Assembly: GCF_022846615.1 (NCBI RefSeq)
Contig: NZ_AP025637.1
Span: 3,931,001-3,995,000, forward strand
Origin: Roseomonas fluvialis
Lineage (GTDB): Bacteria > Pseudomonadota > Alphaproteobacteria > Acetobacterales > Acetobacteraceae
Direction: 5' to 3'
DNA length: 64,000 bases
The stretch's first letter is position 1, and every line of letters begins with the position of its first letter. A program made the position numbers and the translations under genes. Positions 9,115 to 17,535 of this stretch are shown piece after piece. The notes beneath the pieces are model-generated. The model was given only the letters and a program-made list of their open reading frames with translations, was not told the origin of the DNA and searched no databases.

Positions 9115-9900
9115 TCACGGTTCCGCCTGCCCCTTCGCAGGCATGCGTGCGAAGAACCACGACGTCACCGCCGGCGGCAACGCGCCCGCCAGCCGCGCCA
9201 TCGCATAGGTCGGCCAGGGATAGGCGATGCGCACGCGCCCCCGCGCTATGCCGTCCAGCGTGCGCCGCGCCGCTTCCTCGGCATCCATCAGGAAAGGCAT
9301 GGGGAAGGCGTTGCGCGCCGTCATGGGCGTGCGGACATAGCCCGGGCAGACCGCATGCAGGCGGATGCCGCGCGCGCGCTCGCTGGCGTCCAGTGCCTCC
9401 GCCCAGCGCTGCACCGCCGCCTTGGTGGCGCAATAGGCCGGCGCGCCGGGCGCGGCCACGAAGGCCGCGAGCGAGGCGATCACCGCCACGCGCCCGCGCA
9501 CGCCATCCGCGCCTGGCGCCTGCGCGGCCATGGCCTCGATGGCCGGGAGGGCGGTGTTCAGCACGCCGGTGACGTTGGTGTCGAAGATCGCGCGCGACTG
9601 CGCGGGCGGTTCCGTGAGCCCGCCCGTGCCGGCCGAGATGCCGGCATTGGCGATGACCAGGTCGAGCCGCCCTGCCCGGCCGATCCAGCGCGCCATCGCA
9701 TCGGCATCGGTCACGTCGAGAACCACGGGGCGGACATCGGCGCCCTTTGCGCGGCAGGCGGCCACGGTGGCGTCCAGCCGAACGGCATCGCGTCCGGACA
9801 GGTGCAGCACCGCGCCCGGCCTGGCGCACGCCTCGGCCAATGCGCGGCCCAGGCCCGAGGACGCGCCCGTCACCAGCACATGCGTCCAGGCGGCTTGCAT
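9115..9900 (-). CDS. short-chain dehydrogenase/reductase
   Basis: The 261-residue classical SDR has the NAD(P)-binding motif TGASSGLG near residue 10, the structural NAG motif (IANAGIS) near residue 84, and the catalytic YxxxK in YCATKAAV. A serine precedes the tyrosine in VIASLAA, as expected. The C-terminus has a hydrophobic stretch, WPTYAMARLAGALPPAVTSWFF, seen in SDRs that bind membranes or hydrophobic substrates. It is divergent from yicC, with start codons 30 bp apart, so the two share a promoter region. The substrate is unknown. Confidence 0.88.
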   Translation of the reverse strand: MQAAWTHVLVTGASSGLGRALAEACARPGAVLHLSGRDAVRLDATVAACRAKGADVRPVVLDVTDADAMARWIGRAGRLDLVIANAGISAGTGGLTEPPAQSRAIFDTNVTGVLNTALPAIEAMAAQAPGADGVRGRVAVIASLAAFVAAPGAPAYCATKAAVQRWAEALDASERARGIRLHAVCPGYVRTPMTARNAFPMPFLMDAEEAARRTLDGIARGRVRIAYPWPTYAMARLAGALPPAVTSWFFARMPAKGQAEP

Positions 9901-9930
9901 CGCGACCCTTCCGGGGGGAGAAGCGGCGCC

Positions 9931-10839
9931 ATGGCCACGCACCCCCTCTCCTCCATGACCGGCTTCGCCCGCGAGGGCGGCAGCCTGGCCGATGGATCCT
10001 CCTTCGTCTGGGAACTGCGCAGCGTCAACGGGCGCGGGCTGGATGTGCGGCTGCGCCTGCCCAACGGCTACGACGCGATCGAGACCCCGTTGAAGGAAGC
10101 GGCCGCGCGGCTGCTCAAGCGCGGCAACGTGAACGCGACGTTGACAGTCAAGCGCGAGGACCGCGCGGCCGGCGCGCGCCTCACGCCCGACCCGGCTGCG
10201 CTCGAGCAGGCTTTGCGCATCGCGCTCGACCTCGCCGCGCGCATCCCCGGCTGTCCGCCGCCGCGTGCCGAGGCGCTGCTGACGCTGCCAGGCGTGCTGC
10301 GTGCCGAGACCGCCGAACCCGACGAGGTGGAGGAGGAGGCCAAGCGCGCCACCGTTGCCGCCGCCTTCGCGCGCGCGCTGGACGGGCTTGTCGCGTCGCG
10401 CCGCGCCGAGGGCGCGAAGCTGGCCGAGATCCTGGGCGTGCTGCTGGATGAGGTGGCGGCGCTGCGCGACCTGGCCGCGACCGAGGCGGCCGGCCAGCCC
10501 GCGCTGCATGCCGCGCGCCTGCGCGAGAGCCTGGCCGCGCTGCTGGAGGGCGAGCGCCGCGTGCCGGAAGACCGCCTGGCGCAGGAGGTGGCGCTGCTCG
10601 CCACGAAATCCGACGTTCGGGAGGAACTCGACCGCTTGTCCGCGCATATCGCCGAGGCGCGGCGCCTACTGGCTTCGGGCGAGGCGATCGGTCGCAAGCT
10701 CGACTTCCTCACGCAGGAATTCGTGCGCGAGGCGAATACGCTGTGCAGCAAGTCGGCCAGCACGGCGCTGACGCGCATCGGGCTCGAGCTCAAGGCCGCC
10801 ATCGAACGGCTGAAGGAGCAATCGGCGAATGTGGAGTGA
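9931..10839 (+). CDS. yicC: YicC/YloC family endoribonuclease
   Basis: The 302-residue protein has the N-terminal YicC signature SMTGFAREGG and RSVNGRGLDVRLRLP, and the C-terminal DUF1732 segment ending GLELKAAIERLKEQSANVE. E. coli YicC is a homohexameric RNA endonuclease involved in small-RNA turnover. The gene lies just upstream of gmk, the arrangement commonly seen in bacteria, although here a small gene on the other strand lies between them. ATG 9931 directly precedes the conserved N-terminus, with GGGGAG upstream. Confidence 0.93.
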   Translation: MATHPLSSMTGFAREGGSLADGSSFVWELRSVNGRGLDVRLRLPNGYDAIETPLKEAAARLLKRGNVNATLTVKREDRAAGARLTPDPAALEQALRIALDLAARIPGCPPPRAEALLTLPGVLRAETAEPDEVEEEAKRATVAAAFARALDGLVASRRAEGAKLAEILGVLLDEVAALRDLAATEAAGQPALHAARLRESLAALLEGERRVPEDRLAQEVALLATKSDVREELDRLSAHIAEARRLLASGEAIGRKLDFLTQEFVREANTLCSKSASTALTRIGLELKAAIERLKEQSANVE

Positions 10840-10983
10840 GCGGGCCGGCGCCGCGGTTCATGCCCCGGGTGGCTCGCGGCGACTGTTCGCCGTCGCAAGC
10901 CACCGAAGGCGTAGCCTTGCAGGGCGCGCGGCGGCCCCGCCAACCCCGTGCGCCATACGGGGCGGCGCGGGACGCAAGCCGGA

Positions 10984-11097
10984 TCAGTCCTCCGAGCGGC
11001 GGAGCGGCAGGGTCGGGTCGCGGTCGACCAGGATGGCGGCCGTGAGGTGCAGCCCCACCAGGGTGGCCAGGGCGAGGAAGAAGGCGGCGGATTCCAT
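10984..11097 (-). CDS. 37-residue single-pass membrane peptide, unknown function
   Basis: This small frame between yicC and gmk reads MESAAFFLALATLVGLHLTA and continues to a charged tail (AAILVDRDPTLPLRRSED) and a TGA. Residues 4-22 form one hydrophobic helix, followed by a positively and negatively charged end, so an inner-membrane miniprotein is expected. A clear AGGAG lies 8 nt before the ATG. Codon third positions are almost all G or C, as in neighbouring genes. I recognise no family. It is divergent from gmk, whose start is about 90 bp away. Confidence 0.6.
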   Translation of the reverse strand: MESAAFFLALATLVGLHLTAAILVDRDPTLPLRRSED

Positions 11098-11184
11098 GTC
11101 GGAGGCTCCTGTTGTTTATTCCCCCCTAACCCTTTGGAATAGATGGGTTGGTGCAACGCAACACGCAAGCCCCGGCGGTGTCGC

Positions 11185-11817
11185 ATGAGCGTGGAAATCG
11201 CGCGGCGCGGCATGTGCCTGGTGCTCGCGGCCGCGCCGGGGGCAGGCAAGACCTCGGTCTCGCGGGCGCTGCTGGCGACCGAACCCGACCTCTCGCTGTC
11301 GGTCAGCGCCACCACCCGCGCACCGCGCCCGAACGAGCAGGAGGGCGTGCACTACTTCTTCAGGACGCCCGAGGCCTTCGACGCCATGGTTGCGGCGGAT
11401 GAACTGCTGGAGCACGCGCGCTTCCTCGGCCGCGCCTACGGCACGCCGCGCGCGCCGGTGGAAGCCGCGCTGGCCGCCGGGCGCGACGTGCTGTTCGACA
11501 TCGAATGGCAGGGCCATCGCCAGGTGAAGGCGATCCTGCCGGAGGACGTGGTGGGCATCTTCCTGCTGCCGCCATCCCTGCCCGACCTCGAGGCGCGCTT
11601 GCGCGGCCGCGGCCAGGACAGCGAGGTCGAGATCGCGCGCCGCATGGCCGCAGCGCGCGAGGAGATCACGCATTGGGATGAATTCGACCACGTGGTGGTG
11701 AACCGCGACTTCGACGCCACGGTCGCGCAGGTGCGCGCCATCCTGCATGCGGCGCGCAGCGAACGCCGGCGCCAGCCGGGCATGGCCGGCTTCATCACGC
11801 GCCTGCTGGCGGGGTAG
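11185..11817 (+). CDS. gmk: guanylate kinase
   Basis: The 210-residue protein converts GMP to GDP with ATP. It shows the P-loop AAPGAGKTS (residues 16-23; the usual SGPSGAGKS is varied but functional in form), the GMP-binding segment SVSATTRAPRPNEQEGVHYFF, the loop ELLEHARFLGRAYGTPRAPVE, and the LID-region arginines. The ATG at 11185 is preferred over an upstream in-frame ATG at 11143 because the core starts directly after it. The AEC permease follows with only one base between the stop and its GTG, so the two are probably co-translated. Confidence 0.95.
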   Translation: MSVEIARRGMCLVLAAAPGAGKTSVSRALLATEPDLSLSVSATTRAPRPNEQEGVHYFFRTPEAFDAMVAADELLEHARFLGRAYGTPRAPVEAALAAGRDVLFDIEWQGHRQVKAILPEDVVGIFLLPPSLPDLEARLRGRGQDSEVEIARRMAAAREEITHWDEFDHVVVNRDFDATVAQVRAILHAARSERRRQPGMAGFITRLLAG

Positions 11818-11818
11818 C

Positions 11819-12742
11819 GTGGCGATCATCCTCGAGATCGTCGCGCCGGTCTTCGCCATCGTGGCGATGGGCTGGGCGGCGGCGGCCTGGAAATGGGTGG
11901 ACGAGGCCGGCTTCCGCTCGCTGATCTGGTTCACCTTCACCATTGCGTCGCCGGCGCTGCTCTTCGCCGGCGGCACCTCGGGCAATGGCGGCGGCGGGCC
12001 GGCGGCGCTGGCCTTCTTCCTGGCCGCGCTGGTGGTCTACGGCGCGGCGATGTGGATCGCGCTGCGGCAGCTTTCACTCAACCTGGCGGAGGCCGGGTTG
12101 TTCGCCCTGAACTGCACCTTCGGCAACACGGTGATGATGGGCATTCCGCTCACCGCCGCGGCCTATGGGCAGGCCGGCGTTGCGGTGCTGCTGGCGCTGA
12201 TCGCGCTGCATTCCATGGTGCTGCTGAGCCTGGGCACCATCGTCGCGGAATTCGGCATCCATCGCCACGCACCGCTCGGGCGCGTGGTGCGCGCCACGCT
12301 GGGGGGCGTGCTGCGCAACCCGATCGTGATGTCGGTGGTGGTGGCCCTTGCCTGGAGCACGCTGGCGCTGCCGGTGCCATCGGCGTTGCGGCGCACGCTG
12401 GAACTGCTGGGGGCATCGAGCCCGCCGCTGGCGCTGTTCTGCCTGGGCGGGTCGCTCGCGTCGTTCAGGCTGGCCGGGTCGATGCGCGACGTGGCCTGGG
12501 CGCTGGTGTTGAAGCTGGCGGTTTTGCCGCTGCTGGTCTGGGGGTTGTGCATCGCCTTCGCGCTGGGGCCGCTCGAGACGGCCGTTGCGGTGACGACGGC
12601 GGCGCTACCGACCGGAGCGAATGCCTTCATGCTGGCGCGGCGCTATGCGGTGGGGGCGGAGCGCTCGGGTGCGACGGTGCTGGTTTCGACCGTGATCTCG
12701 GTGTTCACGGTCGCGGCCGTGCTGGCCTGGTTCCGGGGGTAG
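11819..12742 (+). CDS. AEC (auxin efflux carrier-like) family permease
   Basis: The 307-residue membrane protein has about ten helices arranged as two five-helix halves. It includes the conserved N-terminal IVAPVFAIVAMGW, the helix-breaking segment LNCTFGNTVMMGIP, and the C-terminal TAALPTGANAFMLARRY that characterise the AEC/PIN-like fold. Bacterial members move malate, malonate or similar carboxylates, but specificity is not visible. The GTG start at 11819 follows the gmk stop by one base; the coupling to gmk looks positional rather than functional. Confidence 0.88.
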   Translation: MAIILEIVAPVFAIVAMGWAAAAWKWVDEAGFRSLIWFTFTIASPALLFAGGTSGNGGGGPAALAFFLAALVVYGAAMWIALRQLSLNLAEAGLFALNCTFGNTVMMGIPLTAAAYGQAGVAVLLALIALHSMVLLSLGTIVAEFGIHRHAPLGRVVRATLGGVLRNPIVMSVVVALAWSTLALPVPSALRRTLELLGASSPPLALFCLGGSLASFRLAGSMRDVAWALVLKLAVLPLLVWGLCIAFALGPLETAVAVTTAALPTGANAFMLARRYAVGAERSGATVLVSTVISVFTVAAVLAWFRG

Positions 12743-12810
12743 CGCCGCGGGCGGCGGTTACCCCGCGCCGCGGGCGGTGATCATCCCGCGCCGCGCGCGG
12801 CGACCAGCCG
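12742..12810. repeat. three tandem copies of a 23-bp unit
   Basis: Units start at 12742, 12765 and 12788, each opening with GCGCCGCGGGCGG or a one-base variant. Copies 1 and 2 agree at 19 of 23 positions. The third copy lies inside the end of rsmA, so the rsmA stop codon (12781-12783) is part of the array. Confidence 0.6.
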
Positions 12811-13623
12811 CGCGAGCCGATCGAATTCCGCCACCGTCAGCGTCTCCGCCCGCCGGGCGCCATCGATGCCGGCGGCTTCCAGCAACGCCGCCGCATCGCC
12901 CAGCGACTTCAGCGCGCCGCGCAGCATCTTGCGGCGCTGGCCGAAGGCGGCCGCCGTGGTGCGTTCCATGGCCGCGAACAGCGCGCCGCCGGGGTCCTCC
13001 GCATGCGGCGTGAAGCCCACCACCGCCGACCACACCTTGGGCGGCGGGCTGAAAGCACCCGGCGGCAGGCGCAGCAGCAGCTCGCAGCGGCAGCGCCACT
13101 GCGCCAGCACGGCCAGCCGCCCATAGGCCGGCGTATCCGGGGCGGCACAGATGCGTTCCGCCACTTCCTGCTGGAACATCAGGGTCATGCCCTCAATCGC
13201 GGCAGCGCCGCGCAACCAGCCGACCAGCAGCGGCGAGGCCACGTTGTAGGGCAGGTTCGCGATGATGCGCCGCGGCGCGGGCAGCAGCGCTGCCGCGTCG
13301 ATGCGCAGCGCATCGGCCTCGATCACGCGCAGGCGGCCGGGATACGCCGCTTCCAGCTCCGCCAGCGCCGCCACCGCGCGGCGGTCGAGCTCGACCGCCA
13401 CCACCTGCGCCGCCGGGCTCGCGAGCAGCGCGCGGGTCAGGCCGCCCGGCCCCGGGCCGACCTCGATCACATGCCGCCCTGACAGGTCCCCCGCCAGCCC
13501 GGCGATGCGTGCACACACCGCGGGGTCGAGCAGGAAATGCTGCCCCAGCGCCTTGCGTGCATCGAGCCCATGGCGCGCGATGGTCTCGCGCAGGCTGGGC
13601 AGGTCCGGGGCGTCCGGTGGCAT
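12781..13623 (-). CDS. rsmA: 16S rRNA (adenine1518-N6/adenine1519-N6)-dimethyltransferase
   Basis: The 280-residue RsmA/KsgA dimethylates two adjacent adenosines in the 3' terminal hairpin of 16S rRNA. Visible features are the N-terminal RKALGQHFLLD, the SAM-binding motif I VIEVGPGPGGLTRALL (about residues 52-67), the acidic VVAVELDRRA, and the catalytic NLPYNV motif near residue 122. The C-terminal helical domain ends in LARLVAARGAG. The expected neighbour pdxA is absent: surA lies directly upstream, separated by 144 bp carrying a dispersed repeat. Confidence 0.96.
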   Translation of the reverse strand: MPPDAPDLPSLRETIARHGLDARKALGQHFLLDPAVCARIAGLAGDLSGRHVIEVGPGPGGLTRALLASPAAQVVAVELDRRAVAALAELEAAYPGRLRVIEADALRIDAAALLPAPRRIIANLPYNVASPLLVGWLRGAAAIEGMTLMFQQEVAERICAAPDTPAYGRLAVLAQWRCRCELLLRLPPGAFSPPPKVWSAVVGFTPHAEDPGGALFAAMERTTAAAFGQRRKMLRGALKSLGDAAALLEAAGIDGARRAETLTVAEFDRLARLVAARGAG

Positions 13624-13660
13624 GGCGGGGATGGCGCGCGGCGGGCGCGCCTGCGGGGCC

Positions 13661-13740
13661 CTAGAGCAGCAGATCCCGATCAGACGGACCCATCTGATCG
13701 GGTGAAGGTGCTCGCAACACCAAAAGACCAGAGCGCATGC
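13661..13740. repeat. CTAGAGCA-type dispersed intergenic element
   Basis: It begins CTAGAGCAGCAGATC and contains the 9-bp inverted repeat CCCGATCAG/CTGATCGGG (13675-13683 and 13694-13702). It lies between rsmA and surA. The opening CTAGAGCA is shared with the element at 35823-35939. Confidence 0.55.
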
Positions 13741-13767
13741 CGTGAGCCCTTGCGAAGGTCATGCACT

Positions 13768-15105
13768 CTACCCGCGCCGCTGCGGCGGCTGCGCGGCGGC
13801 GGGCGGTTCGTTCGCCTGGTTGCGGATGTCGATCTGCGCGCGGCGCTGCAGGTCGCGCAGCACCTGGCGGGAGATCAGTTCCACGCGCTCGCGCAGCAGC
13901 CGGTCGCGCGCCTGCTCGGGCGTGAGTTCCGCCAGATTGCGGGTCTCGCGCGAGCAGACCGCGATGATCATGACGCCGTCGGGCGAGATGATCGGCTGCG
14001 TCGGGCGGCCCAGCGGCAGGGTCGCGAGCAGTTCGCGCAGTTCAGGCGGATTGATGGTGTCCTGGCGCACCGGGCCGGGGTCGGCGGGGCGCGAACCGCC
14101 GCGCGCGGCGGCTTCCACCGCATCGCAGTTGCGCGCGGTCTCGGACAGGCGCTGCCCCGCCTCGACCTGGCGGAGCTGCTGCGCGGTGGGCGCAGCCGGG
14201 TTCACCTGGCCCTCGAAGGGGAAGAAGGCCTGGCGGATCGAGATCATGGTCGCCATGTCCCGGCCCGCCGTGCGCTTCTGCCGCAGTTGCGCGATCACGA
14301 AGCCGCCGGGCACGCGGATCGGGTTGGAGACGGCGCCCTCGGGCATCTGGCGCACCACAGCGGCGACTTCGGGGTCGAGCCGTTCGGGCTGCGTCCAGCC
14401 AAGGTCCCCGCCGAGCAGCGCGGTCTGCGACTGGCTGAACTGCGTGGCCACCATCGGGAAGGGCGCGCCCTGGCGCAGCCGCGCGATCACGTCGTCCACG
14501 AAGCGCCGGACCTCGGCCTCCTGCGCGGGGTTCGAGATCGGGATGTAGATCTCGCTGACAAGGAATTCAGGCTGGCCGGTGCGGGCACGCGCCGAGTTCA
14601 CGTATTCGTCAATCTCCGCCTGGGAGATCTGCGCCTGGTTGCCGAGTTGCCCGCGCAGCAGCCGGTTCCAGCCGATCTGCGCGCGGATCTGGTCGTACAG
14701 CACGCGCGGGTCGATTCCCGCGCGGCGCAGGTTGTCGCGCAGGCCGCCGGGGGGCAGCCCGTTGCGGTTCTCGATCTCGCCCACCGCGCCGGCGATGTCG
14801 GCATCGGTCACCGGGATGCGCCGGCGGGCCACTTCCTGGGTACGCAGGCGTTCATCCACCAGCAGGCGCAGGATCTGGTCGTTGGCGCGGCCGGGCGTCT
14901 CCCCGGTCATGCCGGCGGTGAGGGCGAGCAGCCGGCGGCGGGAGGCGACCTCCTGTGCGGTGATCACGTCTCCGTTGACCACGGCGGCGACGCGGTTGGC
15001 CTGGGCGAGCGCGGGCGCGGCCGGCAGGGATAGGCCGATCGCCAGCACCGCGGCCAGAATGGCGCGGGCGTGGGGCCGGGCGGTGCGGGGCGTCGCGGCT
15101 GTCAT
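13768..15105 (-). CDS. surA: periplasmic peptidyl-prolyl isomerase/chaperone SurA
   Basis: The 445-residue secreted protein has a signal peptide (IGLSLPAAPALAQA, cleavage near residue 35) followed by the SurA N-terminal segment NRVAAVVNGDVITAQEVASRRR. One clear parvulin domain covers about residues 190-290 (FLVSEIYIP, QFSQSQTALLGGDLGW, PGGFVIAQLR). A second parvulin region after it is much diverged. SurA escorts outer-membrane proteins, including LptD, through the periplasm. Its place after lptD on the same strand matches the conserved order. The 162 bp between surA and lptD show no gene. Confidence 0.93.
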   Translation of the reverse strand: MTAATPRTARPHARAILAAVLAIGLSLPAAPALAQANRVAAVVNGDVITAQEVASRRRLLALTAGMTGETPGRANDQILRLLVDERLRTQEVARRRIPVTDADIAGAVGEIENRNGLPPGGLRDNLRRAGIDPRVLYDQIRAQIGWNRLLRGQLGNQAQISQAEIDEYVNSARARTGQPEFLVSEIYIPISNPAQEAEVRRFVDDVIARLRQGAPFPMVATQFSQSQTALLGGDLGWTQPERLDPEVAAVVRQMPEGAVSNPIRVPGGFVIAQLRQKRTAGRDMATMISIRQAFFPFEGQVNPAAPTAQQLRQVEAGQRLSETARNCDAVEAAARGGSRPADPGPVRQDTINPPELRELLATLPLGRPTQPIISPDGVMIIAVCSRETRNLAELTPEQARDRLLRERVELISRQVLRDLQRRAQIDIRNQANEPPAAAQPPQRRG

Positions 15106-15267
15106 GGCAGGGCCTTCATACGACCCGCGGCCAGCGCGGGGAAGCTTTGCGGCGCGCCGGGGCGGCGCGCGGCGTCATACCGACGGTGGCGATGCGTCAC
15201 GCGTCGACGGGCGCAGCCGCCACGCCACGCCTGCGTGCGGATACGTCCGGCGAAGCCAACTGCAGTG

Positions 15268-17535
15268 TCAGATCGCCCGGAAGCCGACATCGCCGATGGT
15301 CTTGAGGCCGATCCGGAACAACAGCACCGTGTTTGCCGGATAGAGGTTGTTGGTCGACGGGTCCTCGGCGAAGCGCTTGAGGAAGCGGGCTTCGAACAGG
15401 AAGCACTCGTCCTCGTAGGCAACCGAGGCGGTGACCACGACCGGGCGATTGATCTCGATGTCGTAGCGGGCGAAGCCGCCGATCCGCCAGTTGCCCCATT
15501 GCTGGGTGGCCCCGAAGGCGACTTCGTTTCGATCTTGGAAGGGTGTCAGGTAGGGCACGGCGGGCGTGTACAGGTAGCCCGCAGTCAGCGTCGTGCGGCT
15601 GGGCAGGCTGATGTTGGTCGTGAGGTCGGTGGCGCGCAGGTCGCCGTTTTCCTGACCGAAGCGCCCGCGGCCGAGGAATTCGAGCCACGGCACCGGCATG
15701 ACGCGCGCCCGCGCGACGTAGTCCGAGGCCCGGTTCTCGACGCCGCTGCCGGCGTAGAAGGGCCCGCCATCCTGCTGCGTGCGGTACGATGCGCCTGCCA
15801 AGCCCTCGACCAGCCCGCCATTGGGGAAATACCAGGCGGCGCGCAGCGCGTAGTCCACGCGGGTGCCGCCTTCCTGGCGGTCCCGGCCATAGAAGCGGTT
15901 CAGGTTGAACAGCGTGGCGTCGGTGAACTCGAAGTCGATGCTGTCCTCGTTCGGCACGCTGGACTGGCTGCCGGTGAGCGGCCCACCGACAAACTGCAGG
16001 ATAGGTTCGATGACCTGGTGGCCATAGGCGCCGGCCGGACGCACGAAGGGCATCCGCCAGGCGATCGCGGCGCGGATATTGGCGCGGGCGGCGGTGCCGT
16101 TATTCGCCGTGGTCGAGTTGTTCGGCGCGAGAGCGAGGTCCGTGAAGGCGTAGGACGCGACATCAGTTTGCGCGCGGAAGGTCCAGACGCCGCCCAGACG
16201 GTCGGTCATCGGCAGGTCGTAGCCGAGCCGGAAGGCACCGCGCTGCGTATTCGTCCCGCCGGAGCGGAACACCGCGAAATTCCACGTGTCGAAGGTGAAG
16301 GTCCCGCCCAGCGCATCCACCGGTGCCCGCCAATCGAGGTAGATGTTCGGCCCGACGGTCGGGATCAGACTGGTGTTGTCGGACGGGCGCAGGCCCTGGA
16401 AGATGCGCGCATCGACGCGGGCATAGGCGTCGGTGCCCCAGAAGCCCTCGGTATAGACGCTGGAATCGAGCCGCCGTCGCGCGCCGTAGCGGTAGATGCG
16501 CAGGTAGTCCTCGCTGGACGCGCGGTTGAAGTCGAAGCCGGCGCGCCAGTTCTCATCGAGCGAGAAGCGCCCGCGCGAGAAAATGTGCCCTGCCACGCCC
16601 TCGGGCGTTTCCTCGTCGCCATTCAGGTAGCCGAGCGAGCCTTCGGCCTCGATCTCGCCGAAGTTGAATCGGCGACGGTATTCGAGGCCGAGGTTGGGCA
16701 CCTGGCGGGTCGCGAATTGCGGACGCAGCACCAGTTCCTGGCTCGGGTCGATCGCCCAGTAGTAGGGCGTCTCGACGAAGCCGCCGAGGAAGTTCGTGAT
16801 GCCAAAGGTGGGGCTGAGGAAGCCCGATTGCCGCGGCGCATCGCCCGCCGGGTGCTGCAGGTAGGGCGTCCAGAAGGTCGGGATGCCGGCGAATTCCACC
16901 ACCGCATCGCGGTAGCGCGCCTGGCGCCCGGTCTGGTCGAGCGTGGCGGAGCGCGCGCGCAACTGCCACAGCGGCGGCGCGAGCGGGTCATCCTCGCACG
17001 CATTGCACGACGAATAGACCACGCGCGAGAGGTCGAAGACCGACCCGCCGGTGCGCCGCGCGCTGTTCGCCGCCACGCGCCCGTTCTGCGCGAGCAGCCC
17101 GCGCAGGCCTTCGATCACGCCGTCGCGGAACTGGTTCTCGAGCACGACCGAGTCGGCGAAGATCACCTGGCCGTCGGCTTCGATCAGCTGGACATTGCCG
17201 CGCGCGGTGGCGACGCCGGTGTTGCGGTCGTAGGTGAATTCATCGGCGCGCACCACACGGTTGCCCTGCCAGGCCTCGACCCGGCCACGGGCTGTGACCA
17301 GGGCGCGGTTCTGGTCGTATTCGACTTCTTCGGCGGTGAAGGTGACGGGCGCGTCCTGCGCCGGGGCGGCCGCCGGGGCCGCGGGCGCGGCGGCCGGCTG
17401 GTCAGGGCGCACCGGCGCGATGTCCCGCGGTGCCACGATCGGCGGCAGCGCCCCCTGCTGCGCGACCGCAGGCGCCGCCGCGAGCGCGACGAGCGATGCG
17501 AGCAACGCCGCGCGGCGGGTCCCGGCCAGACGCAT
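15268..17535 (-). CDS. lptD: LPS-assembly protein LptD
   Basis: The 755-residue outer-membrane protein has a signal peptide (ALLASLVALAAAPAVAQQ) and a proline/alanine-rich linker. An OstA/LptA-like N-terminal domain covers about residues 60-170 (TFTAEEVEYDQNRALVTARG). The rest is a long beta-barrel rich in alternating aromatic residues. LptD with LptE places LPS in the outer leaflet. Cysteines are seen in SSCNACEDD and near the C-terminus (EDECFLFEARF). The ATG at 17535 shares one base with the lptG stop (TGATG), so lptD is translationally coupled to lptG. An upstream in-frame start would run into lptG and is not favoured. Confidence 0.94.
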   Translation of the reverse strand: MRLAGTRRAALLASLVALAAAPAVAQQGALPPIVAPRDIAPVRPDQPAAAPAAPAAAPAQDAPVTFTAEEVEYDQNRALVTARGRVEAWQGNRVVRADEFTYDRNTGVATARGNVQLIEADGQVIFADSVVLENQFRDGVIEGLRGLLAQNGRVAANSARRTGGSVFDLSRVVYSSCNACEDDPLAPPLWQLRARSATLDQTGRQARYRDAVVEFAGIPTFWTPYLQHPAGDAPRQSGFLSPTFGITNFLGGFVETPYYWAIDPSQELVLRPQFATRQVPNLGLEYRRRFNFGEIEAEGSLGYLNGDEETPEGVAGHIFSRGRFSLDENWRAGFDFNRASSEDYLRIYRYGARRRLDSSVYTEGFWGTDAYARVDARIFQGLRPSDNTSLIPTVGPNIYLDWRAPVDALGGTFTFDTWNFAVFRSGGTNTQRGAFRLGYDLPMTDRLGGVWTFRAQTDVASYAFTDLALAPNNSTTANNGTAARANIRAAIAWRMPFVRPAGAYGHQVIEPILQFVGGPLTGSQSSVPNEDSIDFEFTDATLFNLNRFYGRDRQEGGTRVDYALRAAWYFPNGGLVEGLAGASYRTQQDGGPFYAGSGVENRASDYVARARVMPVPWLEFLGRGRFGQENGDLRATDLTTNISLPSRTTLTAGYLYTPAVPYLTPFQDRNEVAFGATQQWGNWRIGGFARYDIEINRPVVVTASVAYEDECFLFEARFLKRFAEDPSTNNLYPANTVLLFRIGLKTIGDVGFRAI

